DNA from: Dipetalonema caudispina
Taxonomy: Eukaryota > Nematoda > Chromadorea > Rhabditida > Onchocercidae
NCBI GenBank assembly: GCA_013365325.1
Contig: JABVXV010000427.1
Coordinates: forward strand, 1-43,163
Reading direction: 5' to 3'
Length of the DNA stretch: 43,163 bases
Positions within the stretch are counted from its first letter, which is position 1, and every line of letters starts with the position of its first letter. Positions 1-11,411 of the stretch are shown here, in pieces. A program made the translations under genes and the position numbers. The notes under the pieces were generated by a model. That model did not search any database and was not told the origin of the DNA. It saw only the letters and a list, made by a program, of their open reading frames with translations.

Positions 1-117
<117 letters not shown>

Positions 118-367
118 CGCTGTCATTATTATCATTAACATAGAATACCATTAATTGATAATGTTAATTTTACAAAGTTATCTTTCTTAGATTTTCACGA
201 ACGTTTCTCTCCCTCCCTCTCTCTCTCTCTTTCACTTTCTCTTTCTTTTCCTTCCAATGATTCATTTCAGCAAATTTTGCACTGCAGAAATATTTTTCAG
301 AAGAAAAAATCATGTGATATAACTATTACTGTTAAATTTAGTATGCAATTTAATTATTAAAATTTAG
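118..367 (+). other. probable intron of the astacin gene
   Basis: No exon is recognisable here. It holds a CT-rich tract (about 208-252) and ends in an AATTTAG splice acceptor in front of the exon at 368. The pre-active-site part of the protease is not encoded here, so the upstream exons must lie outside the window. Confidence 0.6.
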
Positions 368-3043
368 ATTCATACAATTTCACATGAAATTGGCCATGCA
401 TTAGGATTTTCGCATACTCATACTCGAGCAGATCGTGATCGATATATTTGGATTAAATTTAACAATATCCAAGTAAATTCTTTTAACTTTTTTTTTTTAA
501 AAAAAAAAGTTTTCAGAAAAAATTATAGCAATAAAATATGATTTTGAATTTTCATTTTAATCTAAAATGTACTAGAATTCGATAATTCAGTTATTCATTC
601 TATGCGAATATTAAATACTAAATTATCAGAAATGTAGGAATCATATGGGCATTCCTGTCACTAACGATGTGACAAAATATGACAGCATTATAATTATGGT
701 CATATTCTTGTAAAAAATCTTCGCATAATAAGTAGTTAAACAATCGTATGCATATTTAATTATTTTATTAGTTAAATTTCAACCATTTTTATGAAAAGTA
801 CTGATGGTTTAAGTGATAAATTTGTTTGAAATTTATTAATTGTAAGATTTAGAATGGTTTATCGCCAAATTTTTTGCGTATGTCGCAGCAAGATAATTAT
901 AATTATGGGCTTCCATATGATTACGGTAGTGTGATGCATTATAGCAAAAAAGCGTAAGTTAAATCAAATTTAATAAAATAAATTCAACTGAAATTTAGTA
1001 TATGATTTTTTTGAATTTGATATAAATTTTAAAATTTTAAACGAATAAATAAAATTTGATTTGAACCGATACTTCCAAATTCAATTTTTTTTTTTTTTTT
1101 TTTTTTGGAAATTAAATTATTATTTGTTATGAAATATGTTGTTGTTGTTGTTAACTTTTAGATTTACAACAAATGGTGATTTAACCATCATTCCTCGAAT
1201 GTCACGGTATCAAGATACAATGGGTAGCGGTACTGGACCAACATTTATCGATCTTCTCATGATGAACAAACATTATAAATGCTTAGGTTTGTTTAATACA
1301 ATAAACAATAAGTATTGTATGCTGTGTCAATTAATTAATCATCCAAATTATCATTGGAATTTTCATTTGTTTAATTACTTATTTCGTTGTTTCTTTTTCT
1401 GACAAATATTTTGAATTAAATAAAAAATTTGAGGAAATGAAAAGAAATTTCCAATAATCCGTTCAAATTATACATTATAAAAGTAATTAGGTAATGAAAA
1501 CAACACAATTCGTGAAATTAGTATTGTAAGATTGCAAATATTAAGACAATTAAAAGAAAAAAAAAAGTTTGTTAGTTTTAAATTTAATTTTTTTATTGTA
1601 TTATGTTTTAGCAATTTTGATTAATAAACATTAGTAAAAATATGGCAAAACATGCAAAATTATTTCTGATACTTTACTTTAATATTGCTTTCAACTAATC
1701 GATTGAAATTTATATCCTAAAATTAAAACTATATGATGTGATATTATTGGCTTTTAAAAAAAAAAAAAAAAAAAAAAAAATTCACAAAAGATATCGTTTA
1801 TGCCATTTACGACAAAATTGCAATTCTACTTGCTTATCCAATTCGTTAGTTTGTAAAATCTGAAAGATATATTGATTTTAAAATTTGAATTCAATTTCAG
1901 TTATAAATTTCAAATTTTCCATTACAAACTTATTTTCCTTTTATGATAGATCGTTGCAAAAATAACATCAACTGCATAAATGATGGATATCAGCATCCAA
2001 AAGATTGTTATCGATGTTTGTGTCCATCTGGATATGGTGGCAAATATTGTGAACGACGAGTAAGTTTGTATTTAATTATGAAAAAGATTTTTACAAACAT
2101 TGTTACTAATATATTTTTTTGAAAAAAAAAAAGAACGGAAATTAAAAATTTAAGGAAATAAAATGCATAAAAAAAGATAAGCAATTCTTTTCACCTTTTT
2201 TTTTTCCGCAATATTTATTGAATAAAAATTTAATGGAATGATTGAGTGGAGAAGATACATAATATAAGCAATAATCATTTATCATTTGGGAATTTTTTTT
2301 TTTTTAATTATGGTGCAAAAATAAAGATATTTTTTATAATATTATCATAAATATAGAAAGATTTATTGGAAACAGATTTAAAAAAGATAAACTTAAAAGC
2401 TGATCAGAAATAATTTGATTGATAAGATTAATTGATGAATTTAGCGGAATATTTTTTTAAATAATTAATCATCGAATTCTAATATCTTTGTTGCAAGATA
2501 AATAAATGCTTTATTAGCAAACAATGAATCATTAGGAATTTTTTCAATCAAAAAATTATAAAAAATACGAATGAATTAATCAATAATTGCAAATGATATG
2601 ATTTAGTGAAAAATGAAAGAAATGAAAATTTTGGAAAGTTTCATTTGTTTAATTTAAAAATTAGAAATTTTCTTCATCATGTTTGATAATTTTTGCACAT
2701 TTAATTAATTTTTATGTTCGTTGAATCATTTTGCTATTAAAATAAAAAAAAAAAAAAAAAAAAAAAAAAAGCAATTCTATCTCTATCGTTCTAATCCTTT
2801 TCCAACATGATAAATTATAGTAAACAAAATTAATTTAGGCTGATTCATCCAATTGTGGCAATAATTTACGGGCAACTTCTCAATGGCAAACATTGAATGC
2901 ACAAATGGGTAAATATGGAAGGTATACCGATGAAATGTCTTATTGCTACTGGTGGATTCAGGTAATTTTACTTCTATTTCATGTCCTTGCAAACGTCTAC
3001 TTGTTGCTCTTACCTTCCTGATAATTGCTAAATCATTTAATAC

Positions 3044-3080
<37 letters not shown>

Positions 3081-3102
3081 GTTATTATTATTATTATTAC
3101 TA

Positions 3103-3199
<97 letters not shown>

Positions 3200-3776
3200 T
3201 ATTATTATTATTATTATAAGGTTTTATTACATCACACATTATTTCTTTGATTTGCACTTTTTCAAAATTGTCAAATTAATAAACGATTTTAACAGGCTCG
3301 ACAACAGGAAGTTATTGAAGTGGAAATAACTTTAGTTTCTGATAGCTGTTCAGAAGGATGCATTTATGGTGGTTTGGAGATAAAAGCTGATACGGATAAA
3401 AGATTAACCGGTTACAGGTATTCATTTTTTTCATTCTATTTTTACCCTCATTTCGAAAAAAAATCAATAGATTAAAAAATTACTGTGTAAAATTGCCAAT
3501 AATTCATTTAAATTTCACTTAATTTTAATTGGAAAATTAGATAGGAGGAAAGTGAGTATTATCTTCTGTTACTAATTAGTGATTAAAATTGCTTTGAACA
3601 AAAAAGGCAAAATTTAGTCTCAAAAAAAAAAAAAAAAAATTGCAAATTTTAGATTTTGCTGTAGACGATCGAACGGAAAAATTGTTGAAGCGAATGGTCC
3701 CATACTTCCTGTTATATTATATAACAGACAAGATTTGACAAAAGCACAAATTAGATTTCGGTTAAAAAAAAAATAA
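368..3776 (+). CDS. astacin-family zinc metalloprotease, NAS type (3' part)
   Basis: Secreted zinc endopeptidase of the astacin (M12A) family; in nematodes such NAS proteins act in the extracellular matrix, cuticle, gut or hatching. Exons: 368-472, 853-953, 1162-1286, 1950-2059, 2839-2961, 3296-3417, 3653-3776; all join in phase, giving 269 codons before TAA. Exon 1 carries the zinc site HEIGHALGFSH followed by THTRADRD; exon 2 carries the Met-turn SVMHY. Exon 4 encodes a six-cysteine EGF module ending CLCPSGYGGKYCERR. Exons 5-7 form a CUB-like domain (starting near NCGNNLRA, with CYWWIQ, and CSEGCIYGGLEIK then TGYRFCC). The C-terminus is basic (RLKKK). The signal peptide, propeptide and N-terminal catalytic half lie upstream of the window. 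Odd point: the Glu normally following the third zinc His is Thr. Which C. elegans nas gene this matches cannot be decided here. Family call very secure; the partial status is certain. Confidence 0.93.
1085..1106. repeat. poly-T run in astacin intron
   Basis: Run of 22 T. Similar 15-32 nt homopolymer runs lie at about 1756-1780 (A), 2744-2770 (A), 6800-6821 (T), 7499-7530 (T), 7618-7649 (T), 19271-19296 (T), 19896-19924 (T), 22223-22247 (T), 27971-27991 (T), 29848-29870 (T) and 35596-35617 (A). They are all in introns or intergenic DNA. Confidence 0.9.
3041..3218. repeat. (ATT)n microsatellite in astacin intron 5
   Basis: About 59 ATT units with a few interruptions (GTT, ACT, ATC), filling most of the intron between the exons ending at 2961 and starting at 3296. 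Long open frames across it (poly-Ile, poly-Leu, poly-Asn) are repeat artefacts. Confidence 0.95.
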
Positions 3777-5140
3777 GTAAAAAAAAAACTAATGAATGAG
3801 AAGAAATCATTCTCAAGTTGTTTGCTTTCGTCGAAAAAAATCCGACGAAAATATTTTGGGCAGCTAATAATAAATAGAATTAAGTTTTAATTCATTTCAA
3901 TTCCAGCATTTTTAATTATATTGATGTGATTGTGTTTGTTGTTGATTTTCTTCTGGCTTGCAAGCCTAGGATATTCTTTTAGAAAATTGTCAAGCTTTTA
4001 GAGCTTTAGAAATTTATATTGTTATTAAATTGTTAGAGTTTAGGCATCCATTTACTTAATAGTTGATGATATTTTAACAAAGATTATATCTAACTTAAAT
4101 TTACATTTATATATATATATATGTTTATTTAATTATTAACACTTATATTTATATTTGTGGATTATAATAGTGGTATAAAATATGCCATAAATTGAACTTT
4201 TTAGTTAGCTTCAATTTTTTTTTGAAAATTATTTTTGGACAAATGGTATAGATCAAATTGTTGTTGCTTGATTTAATTCGGTTAGTTGAATTAAATTACT
4301 CATTAAATTAGCTAAGTAACTGTCGTGTGTTAGAACTAAATCATTTGATACAAATCATTGATTAAATTGAGTTGTTATTGATTTATTTAATATTATGAAG
4401 TTTGACTGAGATTTCTTAGTCAAAAATCATCGTATGATGTGATATCATTGCAATCATAGATGAAATTAAATCAATATTGGAAAGAAACTTCCCTCTGAAG
4501 ATGTCACCAAAAAGCAATCAAACAAATACATCGCATCATTTTAAGATTGTGAAAATTTCTTCACGTAGAATAAATCTGAAAGAAATTACTAAAGAAATTA
4601 TTTAAATCAGTGAAATAAATTCAAATTTGTTTTTTGCTTTTCAATTATTTCAAATAATTGATTGCATATCACTCGTTTTATTTGTTACCATCATATGGAT
4701 CTCATATTATTTTTAAGTTTAATTGAGTATATTAATTATTTTTGTTCGAACGAAATGGTTCATTTAATACTGAACAAAATATTTTTGTTGTGATATTATC
4801 ATAAGATAAGAGCTCATTGTTGAAATGAGCAAATCGAATAAGATGAAAACGATGAAGAAGAAAGCGAAATAGAAAATCGAATTAAAATTACATTTGTACC
4901 ATTTCTTCGTTCTTTACTCAATTATACTTAATACGCTAATTTAAACTTGTTAAATGTTGCTGTTTTGAAAATTTTCCTACCTTGTTTTTGTTTCATTTTC
5001 AAATAAATTTGAAATATTTCAAGAATGTTCGCTTGCATATTATTGTTTGAAATATTTGCATGTATATTTTACAAGGATATGATATTAGGAAAAACTATAA
5101 TGTTAGTTTTATTCAACAATATTGACATTTAAAGGAGCCA
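3777..5140. other. intergenic: astacin 3' UTR and unassigned AT-rich DNA
   Basis: AATAAA at 3869-3874, about 95 bases after the astacin stop, is a plausible polyadenylation signal. Beyond it I see no gene. A 33-codon ATG frame near 4500 has no splice or family support. A short perfect stem (GCTCATT/AATGAGC) lies near 4812-4830. Confidence 0.5.
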
Positions 5141-5154
5141 ATGTTCCTCAACAA

Positions 5155-5249
5155 CAGTAATAATAATAGTAATAATAACAATAATAATATTAATAATAAT
5201 AATAATAATGTTAATAATAATAGTAATAGTAATAATGATAATAATAATG

Positions 5250-5312
<63 letters not shown>
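5155..5312. repeat. (AAT)n microsatellite
   Basis: Imperfect, then perfect AAT repeat (variants AGT, GAT, GTT). The apparent 68-residue poly-Asn open frame across it is not supported as a gene. Confidence 0.95.
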
Positions 5313-5644
5313 TCAGAAATAACTCGTTAATAGGAAGAGAAAAATAAAATTAAATTATCGTAAAAGGAGACTATTATTGTGCGACAAAAAAAAAAAACAA
5401 ATAAATTTGTTTATTACTTTCTTTCAAATTCTGAAAACTTGTTTAGTTAACTGTTTATCGGACGTATATTTTTGAAATCTATATGATGGGTACAATAAAT
5501 ATTTAAACTCACCTATGGTAATATAGTTAATATATTGATATGCCTAATTATCCTTGACCGGTTCATAGAGAATATTTCTTTAATTGTTTGGATTGTCTGA
5601 TGAATAAATGAGACACAAAAATTTTCGCTGCAAGTCTGTATGAG
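5313..5644. other. intergenic AT-rich DNA
   Basis: Nothing recognisable between the AAT microsatellite and the GC-richer patch that starts near 5645. Confidence 0.4.
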
Positions 5645-5925
5645 TTTTCTGTTGGTCCGCATTTATATTCGTCAGTTGTTATCGTCTTGTTTCTGGTCAA
5701 GTTTGTCGAATTGGTGTCATCGATTGGGGGTGTGGTGATGGTTGAGGTTGCCTTATCGATTCAATTTAAATTTAAATTTCCAGCAAACTTAGTTTCACCT
5801 TTCGAGTTTGAAAAATTGCTACAAATTAATTATCCAGTAATCTCTGTCATGAAATATCGCATATCAACGCCTAATGTCACGTTTGGCGTTGTCAGTGACA
5901 TGAGGTACGATTTACTTACGTAATG
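5645..5925 (+). other. GC-richer patch, possible unassigned exon
   Basis: This patch is less AT-rich than its surroundings and stays open on the plus strand to the TAA just before 5925. The part after the TTTCCAG at about 5775-5781 reads without stops to a possible donor AG|GTACGA at about 5905 and looks protein-like (it includes SPFEFEKLLQINYP and ISTPNVTFG). No family is recognised and there is no good ATG. The possible donor is in phase 2, so it does not join ptrn-1 exon 2 in frame. It could be an orphan exon, a regulatory patch of ptrn-1, or chance. The 3' end holds two interleaved inverted repeats. Confidence 0.2.
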
Positions 5926-7494
5926 TCTCTCATAACTAGTCATAGTTCACGTCAAACCATCATATCGCTGCAGTAAGTAAACCTCAAAATTTGCTGTGAA
6001 AACTATGAGAAATGAATTATAATTTCAGACGAAATTCTACTTTTTTCTCTCTTTAGAATAATTGTTGGGATGGATGTCGGTGTTGGTTCCTATTTATAAT
6101 ATGTGGTTATCAAAATATTTCTACTTTATATCTTGGGATTTTGGGAATTATTGTTTTTTGCATATTTGTTAACATTTTGCAAAAGTTATTGTATCATTTT
6201 TAACCCTCCTTATAAGCTTCCTGTACCAAAGCTAGTATTATCCAACTAGAGATATATTTCTTTCAAATGTGATTTTTTTTAATAGCATGAAAAATGATGT
6301 GAAATTCTTGGAATTCAAATTTGTTATCATGACATGAAAAAAATAAATCATTTTGTCATTTGAGCTATGTTAGGCAGTATTCGATTATAGTCAATCAAAA
6401 AACATTTAACGAAGAAGACGACCGAGATTGATAAGAATGGCGAAATATAATAGTTTGTGCCATGTACAAATTAGAGATTGATAATAATTATGAAATGAAA
6501 TGAATGCCGTCTTGCGATGATAGATCGAAGGAAAAGCTTTGGAAAATTAGGCATCTGATAATATCACAAAATGAATACATTTCTAATATCCAAAAATGAT
6601 AAACAAAACATGTTTTGTTGTGTCGAATTCTGAATGCCAAACGATGTGAAATTGTTTTAAATATTTGGATTACTATTTAAATAAACATGAAATTTATGGA
6701 TATTTGAAAGATAAGTGCATATATTTCAATATAATTCCATCTAATTTCCTTTTTTTTTTTTCCTAACTTTTGATTTTACGTGGAAATTATTGTCTCGCAC
6801 TTTTTTTTTTTTTTTTTTTTTGAGGAACAATTTTATTAAATTTTCTCATAAATTTACTAATGTCGAAGAAGTGATCTTTTATCTTTTAAAAATACGAAAA
6901 AAGGTATTATTGCAACAATTTAGTATAAAAAAAAAGAAAAAAAAAAAAACAGCATTGTTATATTAAGAGAAGTTTAGTTTAATATTTTCATGAATCCATA
7001 AGTTAATCATCCATTTATATAGAACATTGATTTTAATTGTGTTAATTAATGGTCTAATTTAATATATTTTCATGAATTTCATTCAATTTAAATAATGTAT
7101 GATAAGCATAAATAAGGATAATACTATCAAAATGATCTGAAGTAAATTTATGAAACATTTTCCATTGAAATTATTTAGGATAAGAAGGAATAGTTGAAGT
7201 GTAAGAATGAGTCAGCTGACATTTTTCAACGTCTATAATCTTAGAAGTTGAGAAGAGGATGATTAAAATTGGTGGCATGCTTTAAACAACAAGTTGTCCT
7301 ATTCTATATCGAATATTTTATTCATCACAATGCTTATATCTATATGCTTCAAATTTTTTCTGGATTATTTATTGAAACTAATGCAAAATTGGCCTTTTAC
7401 GCTTTGGCGAGGTTATTCTCACCTTTTTTTTTAATTTTTATCTCTCCCCAAAATAATTTGTATTTAAAAAAAAAAAAAAGTGAAGTTTCAGAAA

Positions 7495-7530
<36 letters not shown>

Positions 7531-7615
7531 CAAAATGATGCATTTACACATGGATTGATTAATTTGAATTGCCCCTAATAATTAAGCATTCATAATTTGC
7601 TTTAGCATTTCCGAT

Positions 7616-7651
<36 letters not shown>

Positions 7652-7859
7652 CAGGAATTAGTCAATATTTTAGTAGAAATGATTGATTTTGTTCTTAAAT
7701 TATAGTCTAACTGATTTACTTATCATTTTTTCTATTACCTTTTGCATGGATTTATCATATTTAATAACTGTAATACTTGAGTTATCGATTTTATGTCGAA
7801 AAACGTTTTAAAACTATAAATTTCACGAAATTTATTTGATATGAAATTTAATTACTACC
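5926..7859. other. intergenic region upstream of ptrn-1
   Basis: AT-rich, no gene seen. It contains long poly-T runs at 6800-6821, 7499-7530 and 7618-7649 and must include the ptrn-1 promoter or outron. No clear TATA or initiator assignment is possible by eye. Confidence 0.5.
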
Positions 7860-7878
7860 TTTTTTTTTTTTTTTTTAG
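7860..7878 (+). promoter_or_regulatory. probable spliced-leader acceptor of ptrn-1
   Basis: A run of 17 T directly followed by AG (7877-7878), 74 bases before the only in-frame ATG of the first coding exon. No upstream coding exon is apparent, so trans-splicing of a spliced leader here is the simplest reading; an ordinary cis acceptor after a non-coding exon is the alternative. Confidence 0.6.
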
Positions 7879-7919
7879 TTTTATTGGACGGGTGGCTGCA
7901 CTCGTTAGCGTGTGGCTTC

Positions 7920-7977
7920 TTATCCCGGGTTGCATTAATACAAATAAAGAACATGGAGGAACCTTTACCCGGGATAA
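7920..7977 (+). promoter_or_regulatory. GC-rich hairpin around the ptrn-1 start codon
   Basis: TTATCCCGGGT at 7920-7930 and its exact reverse complement ACCCGGGATAA at 7967-7977 form a perfect 11-bp stem with a 36-nt loop. The start ATG (7953-7955) lies in the loop. Each arm also contains the self-complementary CCCGGG. In DNA this AT-rich such a stem is conspicuous. A role in controlling translation is inference. Confidence 0.55.
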
Positions 7978-10900
7978 CACCTATCAACTGTTATAATGTC
8001 GAAAAAGTTTGTTTTGTTTCAAATTTTCAAATTGAAATTAAAATTAAGAATTGTAGTAATTTCTGTGAATTTACACAATTAATTAGTTAGGTTAGTGATA
8101 CAGTCGCATTTTGCCTTAGTCTCAGTATTTTCTTATTAGAATAAAAAGTCCTATATAACGGGGTTGGATAAATGAATTAATTGTAAGAATGAAATTTTAA
8201 TTGTAGAATTAAACATGAGCAAGAAATTGTTATGTCAAACGTTGAGATAAAATTAATGGATGGTCCTTTGTTCCACAAATTATTTAAGTGTAAAATTTAC
8301 TATTCCAAAAATATTTAAGGGTAAATTAAGTGCATCAGTGAAATGGTTAATTGGACGTGTTTACGGAAGTACGGCTCCTGACCTTTTAGTAAAACCGATC
8401 AAAGAGAACAACAATGTTAGTACTTCATGCTGTGTTTGTTCAAGAAAAAAAATTTTTGTCTGACAGAGTCAAAGTGCATTATCGTTCAAGAAGTTGAATT
8501 AAAACTTGAATTACCTTTGTATGGCTAGAGAATATGTTTTACGAAAAGTTAGAATTCTGGACTTGATAACACTACTTGGTATCGTGGTGATTCGATCCCT
8601 TGGCAGCATTTCAGGTGATAAAGTAAACAAAACACTTTGAATGATATAAAAACATATCCAAGTTGTGTCATTTTGGTTAACAAATCCTTCTTAGTTGTAT
8701 AACAAACCAATTTTTGTAATAGTTTGAAAAGCAGTTCTGATTTTCAGAATACTTTCCAACTGGAAGCAGCCGTAGTGACTGGTTTAACCAATGCATCATT
8801 GTACAGTAATGCTGCTGCTAAAATATTCAAGGATCAAAGTCTTCTGAATGTAAGTTATAGAAAAAATACTGTTTTCAAAAGTATTTTATGCATAGTTATT
8901 TTATATGAAATGTTTTGAGTCGCATTAAATTGTAATGTCACGATGATTGAAGCAACGTGAATTGTTGCGAACGCTTGAATTAAGTCTCGTGAATTCTAAG
9001 TTTCGGTACTTTGACCTGTAAGATCTGAAATTCTCCAGTGACATTTCAAACATTAGGAATTTAGAAGGGTGTTTAATAGTTTATTGTTGTTTTTTTTCTT
9101 GTTTTGAAAAGGTAATTGCATATTCTGCATCTCATTACATTTTGATCCTCGGAAATTAAGAGGAGGTTGCAACAAATGAGGAATTCTCATATTTGTATTT
9201 GAATTTTTACTGCATCTTGGATTCTTCGTAATTCTTTCTTTTTTTTTCCGCCATTTTCACATCCCTTTTTTGCCATGAGAAATTGGACTAGTTCCTTGGA
9301 ATTTGCAGGTTATGTTTATTTGGCGATTATCTTTTTGATGTGGGTCTCTTTTGGAAGTGAAACAAATTAGGCCGGTTGTTTGATGAAAATAGAATCTTAT
9401 TGAATCATAGAAGTATCATGAAATTTCAGAAACCTCATAGCGTTGTACTTCGGGCTTTAGCAAACCATTCGATTCCAATCACATTATCCGGCGAAGAAGC
9501 AAATATCAACGAAGCAATGCTGTCAGCCGTTGAACCTTTTCATCAGGTGAACCATTTGCTGGGTTATTGTAATATCTTCTTTCACTTATTTATTGAGGAG
9601 CTTTTGTTTAAAGTGTGCTTCTGGAAGAACAGATTTAGTTTCTGTCAATTGAAAATTTTCAATTTTTGCAGGCTGCCCATCTGGCAGTAATGGATTCGCT
9701 AATGATTGCACATATGCGATCCATCATTACGATTGATAAAGTGGTAGAAGCCGTACAGTAAGTGGATTTTTTGTAGTACAACTGGAATGATGCAAAAAAC
9801 TGTTGCCTATAGAAAAAATATAAAATAAAATCACAATCTGGATTTATTAATGGACAAATTCAACAGAAGCTAATGATGTGGGAATAAATTGGATTTCATC
9901 TAGTCCGGAATCTTCTTAATTTGCATTTTCAGTCTTTGAAAAAGAATAAATTTATGTGATCAGTGATTATTTGATTGTTGAATGATCACTGAAATTTATC
10001 GAGTAATGATTTAGTTCTCATTCATACTTAGGTCGTAGTGCATATTTCAAGGTAGCAAAAAATTCCGTACTCTATTCTCATCTTTCTCTCTCTTCTAACC
10101 TAGACATTCATAAAATAATGGTAACCGTGAGATGAAATAAATGAAATTTGTTCATGACTTGGAAAGTTTGCTCCTTCATTGTACTACTTTTCATCTCATA
10201 CGTATAGGAATTACACGACGGTTGATAAACGAGAAGAGCCAATGGATAGTGTTGATGCGTTGTTGTTTTGGATCAATAAAATTTGTTTGCTGGTACGAGA
10301 TGATATGGAAAAATTTACTATAATGAATAAAACTTCAAGAGAACAATGTAAGTAATCTTTTCTCAGACATACAAAATTTTTTCTGATCCATTAAGAATAT
10401 ACTTTAGCGAGTATAATTACTGCTGTAGGAATGAAATAAATTTTGAATTCCTGAAATAATGGATTTAATTTATGATGTGGATTGGGAAGAGGGGTGGGAA
10501 TTAACTGCACCGATTTGCAGAGTTTGGATTACAGCCGGTCATTCATCTATGTTCTTCAGCATGAACATCTTATTATAAATTGTGGAAAATTTTCTTGGAT
10601 AATTTAGGCGATACTGATCTTAACCATTATGATGCCGCAGTAAGTCTGAAGTCGTAGTATAAGATCATCTGATAGATTATGCAACTTTTTAATGCGTTAG
10701 ATTTAGTTTGGAATTTTGGTAATATATCTATGCATGATATTCTTGAATGAAATAAACTTACTTTTTCTCGCTAAGCATCTGTTTTTGTGTCATTCGGAAA
10801 ATTCCAGGCGGATCAGTGGTAGTGCCCGAAATGGAAGATCTCTATGAGGATATGTGTGATGGCGCGTGCATTTGTGCACTTGTTGGATTTTATCGACCTA

Positions 10901-11375
10901 ATGAAATGATTTTACGAGGTTTGTTTTTTGTAGTTTGATGTTCACCATTCTTATAATGTCAGCAGAATACCATCTCACCTTATATATCTGAATTGAAGGG
11001 TAATTTGGGAGGAATAAAACTGGACGAAAGCAGTATTCTTCTATCCACTACTTTTTTCAGACGTTTGTTTCAACGATCCAATGAGTCTTGCCGATTGCCA
11101 GTATAATTTAATGCTTCTTAGGTAAATTGCTGCTTTTTCTGTTTTTGTTTAAGCTTTTAGTTAGGACTCAGATTTCGCTTCATCTCAGTCCTGAGGACTT
11201 GAATATTTTTGTAATTTAAGGCTAAAATAATTCTCTTGACTTGAGTTGGAACTATTTTTGTGATCTAAAACCTAAATTGTTCACAAAGGTTAAATGAAGC
11301 AGTTATAAGTAATTTCATGCAGTATGTTGGTGAATGGTAATTTTGAAAGGATATTCAATATTTTTTCATCATTCC

Positions 11376-11411
<36 letters not shown>

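Noticed and set aside
3025..3257. Long poly-Leu, poly-Ile and poly-Asn open frames on both strands
   Set aside because: They are translations of the ATT microsatellite inside an astacin intron.
5141..5347. Asn-rich open frame
   Set aside because: AAT microsatellite with no splice or family support.
7884..8090. Extended ptrn-1 N-terminus starting before the ATG at 7953
   Set aside because: The upstream frame is open but has no ATG; CAMSAP-like sequence begins after the ATG, and a likely spliced-leader acceptor explains the upstream part as leader.
9371..9429. Longer version of ptrn-1 exon 4 starting after AAATTAG at 9370
   Set aside because: It would enter in the wrong phase from exon 3. 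The TTTCAG at 9429 gives phase 0 and fits the CAMSAP alignment.
10520..10560. Another exon-like segment between two AG sites in ptrn-1 intron 6
   Set aside because: Joined to exon 6 it gives an immediate TAG and it lacks a donor.
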